A DNA stretch of 50,469 nt from Candidatus Kuenenia stuttgartensis (GCA_945904015.1 CAMDPK010000031.1:1-50469), one strand, 5' to 3'; shown: positions 36,801 through 47,132, counted from the stretch's first letter. The notes: generated by a model from the letters alone, not told the origin. Translations and numbers: made by a program.

Positions 36801-36889
36801 GTAGCCCTGTCGCTCCGCGACAGGATGGCCGTGGGGCAAATGACGTCAAACGAGCGTTCGGTTTTCCTGTCGCAGAGCGACAGGGCTAC
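36801..36889. repeat. Intergenic inverted repeat (GTAGCCCTGTCGCTCCGCGA)
   Basis: The arms 36801-36825 and 36865-36889 pair with one mismatch in 25 bp, running GTAG...CTAC. The right arm includes the stop of the convergent GH63-like gene. It separates the suf cluster from that gene. Confidence 0.88.
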
Positions 36890-39582
36890 AGCAACCGTGT
36901 GACGAGCGCGGTCCAACCGGTTTGGTGGGAGGCTCCGCAGCCGCGGCCGGTGTCTCCGTGAAAGTACTCGTAAAACAGGACGAGGTCGCGCCAGTGTGGA
37001 TCGTAGGCGTAGCGTGAGTCCTCGCCGTGACACGCCCGGCGGCCTGCCTCATCGGGCAGAAACAAGTTCGCGAGACGACGTGACAGTTCGGCGGCGACTT
37101 CTTTGAGAGTCATCCACTTCCCGGAGTTGGTCGGGCATTCGACTTGGAATTCGTCGCCGTAGAAGAGGTGATAACGTTCCAGGGCTTCGATCAGCAGGTA
37201 GTTGACCGGGAACCAAATCGGGCCGCGCCAGTTGGAGTTGCCTCCGAACATGCCGGTGTTGGATTCTCCGGGGACGTAATCGACTCGCAGTTCCTGGTCA
37301 CCGCTACGAAACACGAACGGATCGTCGTCGTGAGCCTTCGACAACGCTCGCAGTCCGAACGGCGAGAGAAATTCGTTTTCGTCGAGCACTCGTTCCAACA
37401 CGCGCTGCAAGCGTTCGCGTGATGGAATCGCCAGCAGCAATCGATTTGGTGGTTGCCCGTTCGCGACGTGGTCACGTTCGCAAATCGTGATCTGGCGTGA
37501 GAGGTCTTGGCGATTGTGCAAGAACCAGTTCATCCGCTTTTTGAAACCTGGCAAGCGGTCGAGCGTCTGCGGGTCCAGAATTTCGACGGCGAACATGGGG
37601 ATGATGCCGACGACGGAACGAATCCGCAGCGGCTGTTCGCTCCCCGCCATCTTGAGTTGGTCGTAGTAAAAACCGTCCGTCTCGTCCCAGAGTCCGCTGC
37701 CGCCGAGCGTGTTCATGGCATCGGCGATCGCGACGAAGTGCTCGAAGAATTTTGAGGCGATGTCTTCGTAGCTGGGATCTTCGGCCGCCAGTTCCAGCGC
37801 GATGGCCAACATTGTCGAGCAGAAGAAGGCCATCCACGCCGTTCCGTCCGCTTGTTCCAGACGACCGCCGGCTGGCAGCGGCTGCGAACGATCGAATACG
37901 CCGATGTTGTCCAAGCCTAGAAATCCACCGCCGAAAAGATTGTTGCCTTCGATGTCTTTGCGGTTCACCCACCAAGTGAAGTTGAGCAACAGCTTTTGAA
38001 ACGCGCGCGCGAGAAACATCCGGTCGCGCTGACCGCGTGGGCCGGTTTGCTTGTAGACGCGCCAGCAGGCCCACGCATGGACTGGCGGGTTGACGTCACT
38101 GAATCCGAATTCGTAGGCAGGCAATTGGCCGTTCGGGTGCATGTACCACTCGCGCAGGAACAGCAGAAGTTGTTGCTTGGCAAATTCGCCGTCGATCTGG
38201 GCGAACGGGATCATGTGAAACGCCAAGTCCCAGGCCGCGTACCAGGGGTACTCCCACTTGTCGGGCATCGAGATCACGTCGCGGTTGAACAGATGCGGCC
38301 AATCGCGATTGCGTCCGAGCCGTCGCGACTCTGGCGGAATCGGCTGCCCTTGGTCGCCGTTGAGCCACTGCCTCACGACGTAGTGATAAAACTGCTTCGA
38401 CCACAGCAATCCCGCGAACGCCTGACGCTGAACTTGATTCGCTTCGGGAGCGAGTTCGTGCGATTGCTTCGAGCGGTAAAACTCATCCGCTTCGGCTCGG
38501 CGCGTCAACAAGAAGTGCTCGAATTCGGGGCCAAACGCGGTTTCCGAGGTCCACGTCTTTTCGCCGTGAGCCGTCAGCCGCAAACGAATTTCTTGGCTTG
38601 CGCCAGGCTCCAGCCGTAACTGATACCAAGCGGCGGTCTTCGTCCCGATCCCATCCGGCGAGACGGCGTCGAGCCGGCCACTCACGACGCGATCGTGAAA
38701 CGCATCCTTCACATACTGGTCGTTGTTGGACAACCCGAAGAGTCGCTCCGTATTCGAAACGTTCTCCGTGAAGAGCCACTGAGGTGGTGGCGACGACGTT
38801 TCCGCTGCGAATGAGAACTCACCCAGTGCCTCGTGCCACGCAAAGACGGTCCCGTCCGGCTGAAGTTGCATTCCCGGATAGCAGGACGGCGACTCGTCAT
38901 GGCCGAACCAAGACCATGTGTTGCGAAACCAAAGCGTCGGCAAAAGGTGCAGCGTCGCCGCCTCTGGCCCGCGATTGTGAATTGTCACGCGAATCAGAAT
39001 GTCTTCCGGCGAGGCCTTCGCGTACTCGGCCACGACATCGAAGTAGCGGTCGTCATCGAAGACGCCGGTGTCGAGCAACTCGAACTCCGGCTGATCTTTT
39101 CCACGTCGGCGGTTCTCCTCTACCAAGCGATCGTAGGGAAACGCCGCCTGCGGGTACTTGTAGAGCGCCTTCATGTACGAGTGCGTCGGGGTCGAGTCGA
39201 GATAGTAGTACAGCTCCTTCACATCCTCGCCGTGATTTCCTTCCGGGCTCGACAGCCCGAAGAGACGTTCCTTCAGGATCGCGTCGCGGCCGTTCCACAA
39301 CGCCAGAGCGAAACACAGCCTCCCCTGCCGATCGCAAATCCCCAGCAAGCCGTCTTCGCCCCAGCGATACGCTCGGCTGCGAGCGTGATCGTGCGGAAAC
39401 GAAAACCAACTGTCGCCGTTCGCCGAGTAATCCTCGCGCACGGTCCCCCATTGTCGCTCGGAGAGGTACGGCCCCCAGCGCTGCCAGTCCTCCTTGCGCG
39501 AATGAGCGGCCGCTAACCGACACTCTTCCGCCGTCGCCGTCTGATGGCGACTTTGCATCGGCTCAATCAGTGACTGTCGCAT
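36886..39582 (-). CDS. GH63-like glucosidase (MGH1-type alpha/alpha barrel)
   Basis: 898 aa; a Met eight codons in is also possible. The N-terminal beta-sandwich is followed by an (alpha/alpha)6 barrel of the GH63 glucosidase type. The motif [22 protein letters not shown] holds the likely general-acid Asp, and [30 protein letters not shown] lies near the other side of the pocket. [28 protein letters not shown] and WNGRD also match family members. There is no signal peptide, so the enzyme is cytoplasmic and probably acts on an intracellular alpha-glucoside or a storage/compatible-solute glycan. The neighbouring PfkB-type gene may phosphorylate a released sugar; this is inference. Confidence 0.88.
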   Translation of the reverse strand: MRQSLIEPMQSRHQTATAEECRLAAAHSRKEDWQRWGPYLSERQWGTVREDYSANGDSWFSFPHDHARSRAYRWGEDGLLGICDRQGRLCFALALWNGRDAILKERLFGLSSPEGNHGEDVKELYYYLDSTPTHSYMKALYKYPQAAFPYDRLVEENRRRGKDQPEFELLDTGVFDDDRYFDVVAEYAKASPEDILIRVTIHNRGPEAATLHLLPTLWFRNTWSWFGHDESPSCYPGMQLQPDGTVFAWHEALGEFSFAAETSSPPPQWLFTENVSNTERLFGLSNNDQYVKDAFHDRVVSGRLDAVSPDGIGTKTAAWYQLRLEPGASQEIRLRLTAHGEKTWTSETAFGPEFEHFLLTRRAEADEFYRSKQSHELAPEANQVQRQAFAGLLWSKQFYHYVVRQWLNGDQGQPIPPESRRLGRNRDWPHLFNRDVISMPDKWEYPWYAAWDLAFHMIPFAQIDGEFAKQQLLLFLREWYMHPNGQLPAYEFGFSDVNPPVHAWACWRVYKQTGPRGQRDRMFLARAFQKLLLNFTWWVNRKDIEGNNLFGGGFLGLDNIGVFDRSQPLPAGGRLEQADGTAWMAFFCSTMLAIALELAAEDPSYEDIASKFFEHFVAIADAMNTLGGSGLWDETDGFYYDQLKMAGSEQPLRIRSVVGIIPMFAVEILDPQTLDRLPGFKKRMNWFLHNRQDLSRQITICERDHVANGQPPNRLLLAIPSRERLQRVLERVLDENEFLSPFGLRALSKAHDDDPFVFRSGDQELRVDYVPGESNTGMFGGNSNWRGPIWFPVNYLLIEALERYHLFYGDEFQVECPTNSGKWMTLKEVAAELSRRLANLFLPDEAGRRACHGEDSRYAYDPHWRDLVLFYEYFHGDTGRGCGASHQTGWTALVTRLL

Positions 39583-39653
39583 CGTGCATTCCCCGTTGAT
39601 CCCGTTCGAGCAGCCACAGAACCAGGAGCTCGCTGAACGTCGACAGCAGTATT

Positions 39654-40604
39654 TCAGCAGCGTGTGATTTTTAGTGGGTGAGCCGCCAGGAACTCCGTCA
39701 GTTCAGCGGCATTGAACACCCCCGTGGTCGCTCCCGTCGAGCGAACGCAACTCGCGCCCATCGCGCTGCCGAGCCGCACACAGTCGAGCGTGTCGTCTCC
39801 ACGGAGCAAACCGAGAATGTAGCCGGAAACGAACGCATCGCCGCTCCCCGTGCCGTCCACGAACGGAACACGATGCGCTTCCGCCTGAAAACGGCCTTCG
39901 TCCGAGATGATCACGCAGCCGTGCCCACCGCGAGTGATCATCGCCGTCCGCACTCCAGCCGCGCGGAACGCTTCGGCTTGTCGCCACGGATCGGTCTCGC
40001 CGGTGAGCAGCACACTTTCATCTTCGTTGGGCATGAACACATCCGTCAGCGCGAGCACCGGCCGCAGTCGCGGCCAGTAGTCTCCGGGACCGGGGACCAC
40101 AACATCCAGAAGAGTTGGGATGCCCGCGTCTCGCGCCGCTTGAAACAGCCGTGTGATGTTCTCGACGGGCGGCTTCTCGGCCAGCAGATAGCCGCCGAGG
40201 AACAGCACTCGGCAGTCACGCACCATCTCCGGCGTGACTTGGCTGGCATCAAAGTCGGCGTTCGCCCCCACCGCGTGAATGAATCGCCGGTCCTCGCCCT
40301 GCACGTTGACGATCAGCGACTGAGACGTCTGACTTGTCGTCGATTCGCACAGCAATCGGCAATCGACTCCCGCCGCTTCCAGCGACTCCCGCACATGCCG
40401 GCCGAAGATATCCTTGCCGACCAGCCCAACCACTCCGACCTTCACGCCGAGCTTTGCCAAGTCCGTCGAGACATTCGCCGCGTTGCCGCCGATCGCCAAT
40501 TCAAATCGAGGCGACAGCACCAGTTCGCCTGCTCGCGGCAAATGCGAGATCGGCGAGCAAAGATGATCGGACACGATGATGCCGAAGCAAAGAACGTCGA
40601 GCAT
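39654..40604 (-). CDS. PfkB-family carbohydrate kinase
   Basis: 316 aa. [28 protein letters not shown] and [20 protein letters not shown] form the substrate-binding lobe; [22 protein letters not shown] is the C-terminal PfkB signature with the catalytic Asp and anion hole. It phosphorylates a sugar or nucleoside with ATP in the cytoplasm; the substrate is unknown. Its start is 6 bases from the stop of the thioredoxin-like lipoprotein gene, so both are on one transcript. A CTCACTCC-type gap leaves no distinct terminator between them. The GH63-like gene downstream starts 71 bases on and may be read from the same message. Confidence 0.92.
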   Translation of the reverse strand: MLDVLCFGIIVSDHLCSPISHLPRAGELVLSPRFELAIGGNAANVSTDLAKLGVKVGVVGLVGKDIFGRHVRESLEAAGVDCRLLCESTTSQTSQSLIVNVQGEDRRFIHAVGANADFDASQVTPEMVRDCRVLFLGGYLLAEKPPVENITRLFQAARDAGIPTLLDVVVPGPGDYWPRLRPVLALTDVFMPNEDESVLLTGETDPWRQAEAFRAAGVRTAMITRGGHGCVIISDEGRFQAEAHRVPFVDGTGSGDAFVSGYILGLLRGDDTLDCVRLGSAMGASCVRSTGATTGVFNAAELTEFLAAHPLKITRC

Positions 40605-40610
40605 GGCCTC

Positions 40611-41222
40611 TCACTCCGCCAACAGTTTCTCGACGAACGGCACGATGTCCTTCGTGTAGGTGAAGTCCTCGCCGGATTTCGCGTTGTCATTGTCAAAACG
40701 CTTCGCGACTTTTCCATCCACGCCGAAGACATACACCGCCGGGATCGAAGCGAGTTCAATCTTCTCGAACAGCACGTCCGATTCGACATTCAGCAGCACG
40801 TTTTGAAACGTCGCGTTCTGCTTCGTCAGGAATTCGAGGACGTGGTCGCGGTAGCTCTCCGGGGGCTTGCTCTTGATGCCGGCGTAGTCGCAGCTTGCCG
40901 ACATGCAGACAAGCTTGTCGCCGTGCTGCTTGTGCAATTCGACCAGATGCGGGAACTCGACCATGCACGGGTCGCACGACGTGGACCACAGATCGAGCAC
41001 CACGACTTTGCCTTTGTGTTGCGCGACGAGTTCGAGTGTTTCATCCCAGCTCTTAATGTCGAGCGTCACGTTGGCGGTGTTGGCCGCGGCCGGCGGTTGG
41101 CCGGAGGGTTCCATCGCCGGAGCAGATGCTCCGGGTGACGGCGACTGCGGCGCGGACGGTGATCCGCAGCCAACGGTCAACAGGGCGAACGTCAGAACGA
41201 TCACAGCAGAAAGTCGAAGCAT
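40611..41222 (-). CDS. TlpA/thioredoxin-like lipoprotein
   Basis: 203 aa from MLRLSAVIVLTFALLTVGC. The lipobox LTVGC makes Cys19 the lipidated residue. A Pro/Ser/Ala-rich tether (about 20-65) leads to a thioredoxin fold with the redox motif WSTSCDPCMVEFP (CDPC) and ASIPAVYVFGVDGKV with the cis-Pro. Such TlpA/ResA-like proteins are anchored outside the inner membrane and reduce disulfides, often for cytochrome or oxidase maturation. The CDPC motif differs from the usual CGPC/CEPC. The frame continues 17 codons upstream but the lipoprotein start is the natural one. It overlaps nothing and sits 6 bases from the PfkB start. Confidence 0.92.
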   Translation of the reverse strand: MLRLSAVIVLTFALLTVGCGSPSAPQSPSPGASAPAMEPSGQPPAAANTANVTLDIKSWDETLELVAQHKGKVVVLDLWSTSCDPCMVEFPHLVELHKQHGDKLVCMSASCDYAGIKSKPPESYRDHVLEFLTKQNATFQNVLLNVESDVLFEKIELASIPAVYVFGVDGKVAKRFDNDNAKSGEDFTYTKDIVPFVEKLLAE

Positions 41223-41262
41223 GGTGTTGTTTCGGAGAGAGGGGTTGAAGTTGTCCACGGAA

Positions 41263-41568
41263 TCAACTCGCATCCGCAGCCGGCGGCTCGGTCCTGGGCA
41301 CGTTGTCGACTAGCAGGCGGTCGACGAGTTTGAGCAGCCGCAGGTCTTGTTCTTTTAGGTTGCAACAGAACATCATTCCCAAAATGCCGACCCAGAAGCC
41401 CGACGGGATTGCAACGGGCCCCGGCACGAACATTAGGATGAGAAACACACTCACGCACCAATACAAGGTCCGCCGATTCTCACCAAGTTTTTTGATTCGT
41501 TGCGTCCGCTTCTGTGAATCAAATACCTGTTCCAGCCATTTTTCATCCCAACGATCCAGAAAGTTCAT
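41263..41568 (-). CDS. Small two-helix membrane protein
   Basis: 101 aa. After a charged N-terminus (MNFLDRWDEKWLEQVFDSQKRTQRIKKLGENRRTL) there are two short hydrophobic segments (YWCVSVFLILMFVPGPVAIPSGFWVGILGMMFCC), then a charged C-terminal tail. I do not recognise a family. It lies 40 bases upstream of the lipoprotein gene on the same strand and is probably cotranscribed with it and PfkB. The reading frame is intact and the membrane pattern is not what a random shadow frame would give. Confidence 0.68.
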   Translation of the reverse strand: MNFLDRWDEKWLEQVFDSQKRTQRIKKLGENRRTLYWCVSVFLILMFVPGPVAIPSGFWVGILGMMFCCNLKEQDLRLLKLVDRLLVDNVPRTEPPAADAS

Positions 41569-41614
41569 GGCGGACCTTTCGTCTTGTGGTCATCGGTCGG
41601 ATGCGGAGCTTTGC

Positions 41615-43486
41615 TTAGCGTTCGACCTTTTTTAACCCGGCAGCTTCGGCGGCGGGTTCAGGGTCTTCGTAGGGCAGAGCTTTCAGAAACTCAATCAGAT
41701 CGTCGATTTGTTGCGGTTTGAGATGGCTGGTTTGGCCGTGTTTGTCCCCCGCATTGCTGGTCGTCAGCACGTCGCGCAACGTCTTGGCGGAGCCGTCGTG
41801 CAGGTACGGGGCCGAGCGATAGACACCGAGCAACATTGGGGTGTCGTATTTTAGAGGCATCTTCTCGGAGGGATCGGAGCGGCCAGTGCCGACGTCGTGC
41901 AGTGTCGGCTTCGTCGCGGGATTCGAATCGCAGAAGTATGGTCCGTGGTGACACGTCGCACAGGCGGTTTCTTTTGAGAAGAAAACCTCACGGCCACGTT
42001 TCGCGGATTCGCTGACGCCAGACTTCGCGTGCGGGCTGAGCGGGACCGTGTGCGAGTTCGTGTACGCGGCGAGGGCATCGAGGTCGCGCGAGCGGCCTTT
42101 GTTCGGTGGGCCGAGCGATTCGGCGACAGGGCCGTTGATCAGTCCCTTGCCCTGCATCAGCAGGCCGCGAATCGTGTGCTCGAAGTCCTGCGTTTCGTCG
42201 CGGTCGGCAGACCAGTGTTGCGGATGGGTCCACGCCAGGCCGACGAGCGGCGGCGTGTTGCGGAGACCTTCGGGATTCTGCCATGTTCGGCCGTCGGCAT
42301 CGCTGTCGGGATGACAGCTTGAGCAAGCAATCCAGCGGCGGGAGGCCATCGGCATCAACGCGGAATAAAACAGCCGCTTGCCGCGCAGGATTTCGTCACC
42401 CAGCGGGTTCTCGGTGACTCGCACGAGGCCGGCGCGACTGAGCGTCTTCGCGTCGTAGGCCACGACTTCAAAATCGAGCGCGTTGTAGAGCCAGAACCAT
42501 TTGCCATCGGGCGAGTATTTCACGGCTCGCGGGTTGTGGCCGATGTTCATGTGTTGGATCGGAGTCAGTTCGCGGTAGTTGTCGTCGCGAACCTCCATCA
42601 CAAACAGGTCGTCGGTTCCGCCGAATACGACCACGGCTTGCTGACCGTCGGGGCTGATTGTGACCTCCCACGGACTCGCGGTGACGAGGTTGCCGATGAA
42701 CGAGTCCATCGGGATGCGTTTGCGTTTGAGGTCTTCTTTTGGCGGGCCGTCAGCGGTGGGCAAGTCAATCACGCTGATGTAGGGAAAGATCGAGCCTTCG
42801 CCGTGAGCGGCCGTGATCTTGGATCGCTGATGCGGCACATAAGCTTTGGGCCGCGTCGGATGCACGGTGATTTGCCGAGCGAGATTGTCCGTCGCGGAAG
42901 CCGGTATTGCAGCGAGTTCCTTGCCGGAAGCCAGTTCGATCAACCGCACGGTCACGGTGTAATACTCAGTGACGAACGCGGTCCGCTGGTCGCTGGAGAG
43001 CGCAAGTCCGCGAGGAAAAGAACCGGCGGCGAGCGTGCGCAGAATCTTCCGCGACTTCGCGTCGATCTCGATCAGTTGACCGGGATACTCCAACGTCACC
43101 CAGACTCGCGAGCCGTCGCGTGTCGAGACTACGGCATACGGCTCATCGAAGACTTCGCAACGGCCGAGAACTTCACCCTTGTCGGCATCGACGAACGCGA
43201 CGGAGTCATCTGCGTAGATCGCGACCGCGAGCTGATGGCTGTCGCCGAGGAACGTGACTCCTTCCGGTTTGTGGCCGACGGGAATCTCGCGCAATTTGGT
43301 GAACGTCGCCGGGTCCACGATCGTCACGGTGCCGCTGTCGCGATTCGAGCACGCCAGTAATCGCCCATCGGTGGAGATGTCCAGCAAGCTGTTGGAAGAT
43401 CCTGCAACGGCGGTGAGGTTTCGCAGCACCATCAACAGCATCATCGCAACAAACTCAAACACACGGCGGCGAGTGATCTTGGGCAT
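41615..43486 (-). CDS. YVTN beta-propeller protein with di-haem cytochrome domain
   Basis: 623 aa; AAAGGA eight bases before the ATG fixes the start, although the frame is open for 52 more codons. A signal-like N-terminus (MPKITRRRVFEFVAMMLLMVLRNLTAVAG) leads to a seven-bladed YVTN-type propeller (SLLDISTDGRLLACSNRDSGTVTIVDPATF..., about 30-370). The C-terminal cytochrome c peroxidase/MauG-like part has two haem motifs, CSSCH and CATCH, and the pair MPMASRRW...DTPMLLGVYRSAPYLHDGSAKTLRDVL. It is exported and probably an electron carrier or peroxidase of unknown partner. The fusion is common in planctomycetes. Confidence 0.92.
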   Translation of the reverse strand: MPKITRRRVFEFVAMMLLMVLRNLTAVAGSSNSLLDISTDGRLLACSNRDSGTVTIVDPATFTKLREIPVGHKPEGVTFLGDSHQLAVAIYADDSVAFVDADKGEVLGRCEVFDEPYAVVSTRDGSRVWVTLEYPGQLIEIDAKSRKILRTLAAGSFPRGLALSSDQRTAFVTEYYTVTVRLIELASGKELAAIPASATDNLARQITVHPTRPKAYVPHQRSKITAAHGEGSIFPYISVIDLPTADGPPKEDLKRKRIPMDSFIGNLVTASPWEVTISPDGQQAVVVFGGTDDLFVMEVRDDNYRELTPIQHMNIGHNPRAVKYSPDGKWFWLYNALDFEVVAYDAKTLSRAGLVRVTENPLGDEILRGKRLFYSALMPMASRRWIACSSCHPDSDADGRTWQNPEGLRNTPPLVGLAWTHPQHWSADRDETQDFEHTIRGLLMQGKGLINGPVAESLGPPNKGRSRDLDALAAYTNSHTVPLSPHAKSGVSESAKRGREVFFSKETACATCHHGPYFCDSNPATKPTLHDVGTGRSDPSEKMPLKYDTPMLLGVYRSAPYLHDGSAKTLRDVLTTSNAGDKHGQTSHLKPQQIDDLIEFLKALPYEDPEPAAEAAGLKKVER

Positions 43487-43546
43487 CAGGCAGTCCTTTC
43501 GGCGTGGCGGCGTTGTATCAACACAAATCGGTGAAGCCGAGGAAAA

Positions 43547-43671
43547 CGTAGCCGTCATCGCTACGCGTGACGAGCCAGACGCGACTCGATGTCCAAACTT
43601 TTCCGAGGATTGCGGCCGTACAACACTCACTCGGCTCGTCACGCGGAGTCCGCCGCGGCGGAACGGCTACG
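43547..43671. repeat. Intergenic composite inverted repeat
   Basis: The outer arms 43547-43555 and 43663-43671 (CGTAGCCGT/ACGGCTACG) and inner arms 43564-43576 and 43633-43645 (CGCGTGACGAGCC/GGCTCGTCACGCG) pair perfectly. It again runs GTAG...CTAC. It fills most of the gap between the kinase stop and the YVTN protein start, both on the minus strand. Confidence 0.8.
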
Positions 43672-43672
43672 C

Positions 43673-45526
43673 TCACAGGAGCCGAGCGACTTCCAGCGGC
43701 GCGGCCCACGTCGCGTACTTGGCGAGGTCGCAGACACGCTTCGATCGACGGCGCTGCAGGCAGCCGGTCAGCAACTCGCAAATATCCGGTGCCAATTCCG
43801 GCCGCCGCTGCGAAAAGTCAGGCACCGTCCAGCGATCATGGATGGCTCGCAACTTGTTGACGTCGTGTTCCGGAAACAATGTGTCGCCGGTGAGCAGTTT
43901 GTACGCCGTGCAGCCCAGGGCGAAATAGTCGGTGACCTCGGAGATCTCGCGTCCTTTGAGCTGCTCCGGAGCCATGTAACGCGGCGTCCCGACGATGTGA
44001 TTGTCGACTTCCGTGACCGGCTCCAACTCGTTGATCGGTTTGGCGAGGCCAAAATCCATCAGCTTCACCGTACCGTCGAAGTTGAGCATCACATTGACCG
44101 GCTTGATATCGCGATGCACGACCTCTCGCTGATGAGCGTACAACACGGCGGATGCGATTTGTCCAAATGCCCTGCGAAAGTCGTCCTGACTCAGCGGGCC
44201 GTTCAGCCGCACCAAGCGTTCCAGCGTGATTCCATCGCAGAACTCCATCACGATGAAATACGACTTGAACGCTTTGAATCGGCCGAACATGCGGACGATG
44301 TTGGGATGCTGGAATGATTCCACGATGTCCGCCTCGCGATGGAACCAGACCAGCGAGGCTTTGTCATAAACCAGTCGATGGCTGAGCATCTTCAGCGCGA
44401 CACGCCGAGTCTCGTCTTGATGCGAGCCTTCATAAACGATCGCCATGCCGCCGCGTCCGAGACGCCGCACGATGCGGTATTTGTTGAATGTCTTGCCGGC
44501 CAGCACGTCGCGGCGCTGACCTCCCAATCGCAGAGCCAACAATTTCGTCAGCACCTCGCCAATTTCGGGATGCTTGAGTGCCGCCGCATGAAACTTGTCA
44601 GCGGGAAGCAGCATCGCTGTCACATTGTCCCGGGCGATCAAACTGGCGCTGCGCGGCTCATCGGTCAGCAAGGACATCTCGCCAAGAACGTCTCCGGAGA
44701 CGCTGCGGTCGATCTCATGGGTGACGCCGTTTTCGTCGTTGACGACGATGCCCACCGTCCCTTTGCGAATCAGGAACAAGCAATCGCCCGGATCACCTTG
44801 CCGCGTGAGAAACTCCGTGTCCGAATACGAACGCTCGACCATTTGAGCTTCCAGCCGATCCACCAATTCCGCAGGCAACGTGTTGAACGGAAAACACTCG
44901 CGCAGCCGACAGTCGGCTGAAATGGCAGGCTTCTCGGCCGGCGCTGACTTGACCGAAGCAGCCGGCGGGATCGTCGCATCCGCCTCTTCTTCCTCGAAGC
45001 GCGACGACGGTGGAGCTACGACACTGGCTTCGATGCACGTCTCCAATGACTCCAACTCCGACTGGTGATCCAGTTCCGACGCTTGCGTTGCATCCGACAG
45101 ATACTCTTCGAGAATTTGTTCGTACTGATTCCCCGAAGTGACACTGTCATGATCGCCGTAGAGTTTCCGAAGCAGTTCGGCCCGCATCGTCGGAAAGCGG
45201 TCCACAAATTCGGAAACCGACTGGACGCCATCTTGCAGGCAGTATTCCCGAGACAGCAGTTTGACCAGCAGGATGCGATCGTTCTCGATTTCGGGACACA
45301 ACCGCACGTAATCCTCGACGGTGCGTCCCTCGCCGTTGGACCAACTCCGAGTCTGATCGAGCAACAGCAACCGGCCACGCTGAGCCGGGGTGATGTCCGG
45401 ATGGTTTTGCAAGAACTCGATCAGGTCCGGAGGCTCGACGTTCGCGCTCCAGATCGCGGAGTATTCTCCCGCGAGAGACCACTCGGCCTCTTCGGAGTAC
45501 AGCGCTTCTCGCGATTCGCTCGACAT
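43673..45526 (-). CDS. Ser/Thr protein kinase with cyclic-nucleotide-binding domain
   Basis: 617 aa, no membrane helix. Residues 1-200 contain an unassigned helical N-terminus typical of planctomycete kinases and an acidic linker. Residues about 210-330 form a cNMP-binding domain with the phosphate-binding cassette LGEMSLLTDEPRSASL (282-297), in which the Gly-Glu and Arg are kept, so cyclic nucleotide binding is plausible. Residues 347-617 are a protein kinase: G loop RLGRGGMAIVYEG, Lys379 in VALK, HRDIKPVN (471-478), DFG (491-493) and APE (519-521). The order resembles PKG. No cyclase is in the window. GAGGA nine bases upstream supports the start. Confidence 0.93.
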   Translation of the reverse strand: MSSESREALYSEEAEWSLAGEYSAIWSANVEPPDLIEFLQNHPDITPAQRGRLLLLDQTRSWSNGEGRTVEDYVRLCPEIENDRILLVKLLSREYCLQDGVQSVSEFVDRFPTMRAELLRKLYGDHDSVTSGNQYEQILEEYLSDATQASELDHQSELESLETCIEASVVAPPSSRFEEEEADATIPPAASVKSAPAEKPAISADCRLRECFPFNTLPAELVDRLEAQMVERSYSDTEFLTRQGDPGDCLFLIRKGTVGIVVNDENGVTHEIDRSVSGDVLGEMSLLTDEPRSASLIARDNVTAMLLPADKFHAAALKHPEIGEVLTKLLALRLGGQRRDVLAGKTFNKYRIVRRLGRGGMAIVYEGSHQDETRRVALKMLSHRLVYDKASLVWFHREADIVESFQHPNIVRMFGRFKAFKSYFIVMEFCDGITLERLVRLNGPLSQDDFRRAFGQIASAVLYAHQREVVHRDIKPVNVMLNFDGTVKLMDFGLAKPINELEPVTEVDNHIVGTPRYMAPEQLKGREISEVTDYFALGCTAYKLLTGDTLFPEHDVNKLRAIHDRWTVPDFSQRRPELAPDICELLTGCLQRRRSKRVCDLAKYATWAAPLEVARLL

Positions 45527-45601
45527 AGCTCTGAATCCTCATGCGCCCTCGAAGATGCTTGCGGAGTGCGAGAGGGATTATCTGGTATCGTTCTCGCTTC
45601 T

Positions 45602-46975
45602 TCAAGCAGGAGAGGCCGATTCTGCGACGACCTGCGACAGCGGCGCATCGTCGCGGCTGAGGGCTTGCAGCAAGTGAGCCAGCGTGAGAATCGCATCGCA
45701 GGCCGGCACGGCGTCGCGCAGCCAAACGCGACCGGTCGCACCGCCGCCACAAATCGCAGCCTCGTGACGCATCGCCTGCCAGACGTCGGATTGAGTCCAA
45801 CCTCCCAACCAGCAGCGGCGATCCTTCGTCGCGATTCGTGGTTGCAAGAAGTCGCGAGCCGCGTTGTCGATCACGACCGCTGCACCAACTTGCTCAGCCA
45901 GCAAGACTTCGGCCAGCAAACACAACAAGTCTCCTGGTGCGAGCAAACTTCCAACCTCATCCAACACGGCGACGTCGGCTCCGTCATCGTCGATCAAAAA
46001 ACCGAAGTCCGCCGACTGTGCCACAACGGCCTCACGCACGCGACGCACGTCCGAGTCGTCACCGTTCAGCAAGTCACGACTGCGCCGTGGAATCTCGATC
46101 CAGTCCAGCGTCACCGGCAACTTCTCAAACAAGGCGTCGAGCGTCCGCCGCACGAACCGCACGGAACATCCGATCGCGACGCGCAATGGCCGCAACGCAT
46201 GAAAACGTTTCAACAACCCGGCGAGATACGGCACGGACACTTGAAAGACTCGCTGTGATCCCCCCTGCCGCAGTGGTCGCACGGCCCCCTGCTCGCAACG
46301 GTGGTGGATGTCTTCCAAGCGGATGGCTCGCGCGGCGCTGCTCTCGTTTCGGCAGCCGGCCACGGAAATCGGCCGGCCATGTTTGCCCACGAAATCAAGA
46401 CCGGTCCATGACGGCTCGCAGCCGTGTCCAGAGACCAGGATGCCGCCCGCCGCCTGCATGTGCGCGACGGAAAAACGAAAGCAGGGCATCGACGTTTGAC
46501 CGATATCCACCACTTGGCAGCTCATGCGACGCAACGCCGCCGCGACTCCCGTGACGATGTCGGGCGACGAAGGCCGCTCGTCGAAACCGACCACGACGAC
46601 CGGACCGCTACGGCGAATCGGCCGTTTCGAGTTCGCATCGCGCAGGTCACTGCGTCCCGCCAACGGCAGCGATTCCCACAACAGACTCGCGAACGCAGCA
46701 GACAACTCGCCCGCTTTGTGCCGAGTCAGTTCGTTGAGATAGACGCCACGGATGCCTTCCAAGGTGAACAGCGACCGCTCGGATTCACGCGGTTCCGACG
46801 AATCGTCCGATTCAAACTGCGGTTGCGAAAGCTGACCAACTTCTTGCCGATGCGAGCACTCGCGGCACTTCGGATAAAACGCCGCCAGCCGTGACAAATG
46901 CACGGCGCGCGAGATCGCATGCGTCTCGCCAGGGCAGACGTATTGCGGTTCGAGAGTCGGCAGAAGTGAGAGCAT
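45602..46975 (-). CDS. Phosphohexomutase-like protein with altered catalytic motifs
   Basis: 457 aa from the Met at 46975; the frame extends 33 codons further. An N-terminal Cys cluster (Cys14, Cys37, Cys40, with CPGETH and CRECSH) may bind a metal. The body aligns with alpha-D-phosphohexomutases: EGIRG (73-77), then GGILVSGHGCEPSWTG (177-192) at the place of GGIMITASHNPxxYNG. The catalytic Ser is replaced by His184, the His by Gly and the Asn by Cys. The metal loop DGDADR reads DDDGAD. Such changes should abolish the usual phospho-serine mechanism. The protein is likely a pseudoenzyme or has new chemistry. It is not broken: the frame is intact throughout. Confidence 0.75.
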   Translation of the reverse strand: MLSLLPTLEPQYVCPGETHAISRAVHLSRLAAFYPKCRECSHRQEVGQLSQPQFESDDSSEPRESERSLFTLEGIRGVYLNELTRHKAGELSAAFASLLWESLPLAGRSDLRDANSKRPIRRSGPVVVVGFDERPSSPDIVTGVAAALRRMSCQVVDIGQTSMPCFRFSVAHMQAAGGILVSGHGCEPSWTGLDFVGKHGRPISVAGCRNESSAARAIRLEDIHHRCEQGAVRPLRQGGSQRVFQVSVPYLAGLLKRFHALRPLRVAIGCSVRFVRRTLDALFEKLPVTLDWIEIPRRSRDLLNGDDSDVRRVREAVVAQSADFGFLIDDDGADVAVLDEVGSLLAPGDLLCLLAEVLLAEQVGAAVVIDNAARDFLQPRIATKDRRCWLGGWTQSDVWQAMRHEAAICGGGATGRVWLRDAVPACDAILTLAHLLQALSRDDAPLSQVVAESASPA

Positions 46976-47132
46976 CAGAAGGCAGAAGAGAGAAAGCAGA
47001 AAGCAGACCAAAGAGTCGGGTTTGAGATTTGAAATCCAACTCCTCACACTGCCGACCGTAGGCCACTTCGGCAAAGTCGGTCAAGAACGATTGCGTTGCT
47101 CGCCCCTAACCCCTCGCTCCTAACCCCTACCC

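Noticed and set aside
39678..41138. Plus-strand open frame of 486 codons across PfkB and the thioredoxin-like gene
   Set aside because: It spans two real minus-strand genes and their boundary, has low-complexity Arg/His content and no recognisable domain.
46976..47132. AGAAAGCAGA and CCCCTAACCCCT short tandem repeats near the holA and phosphohexomutase-like starts
   Set aside because: The units are too short and irregular to assign a function; they look like intergenic filler and were not counted as promoters.
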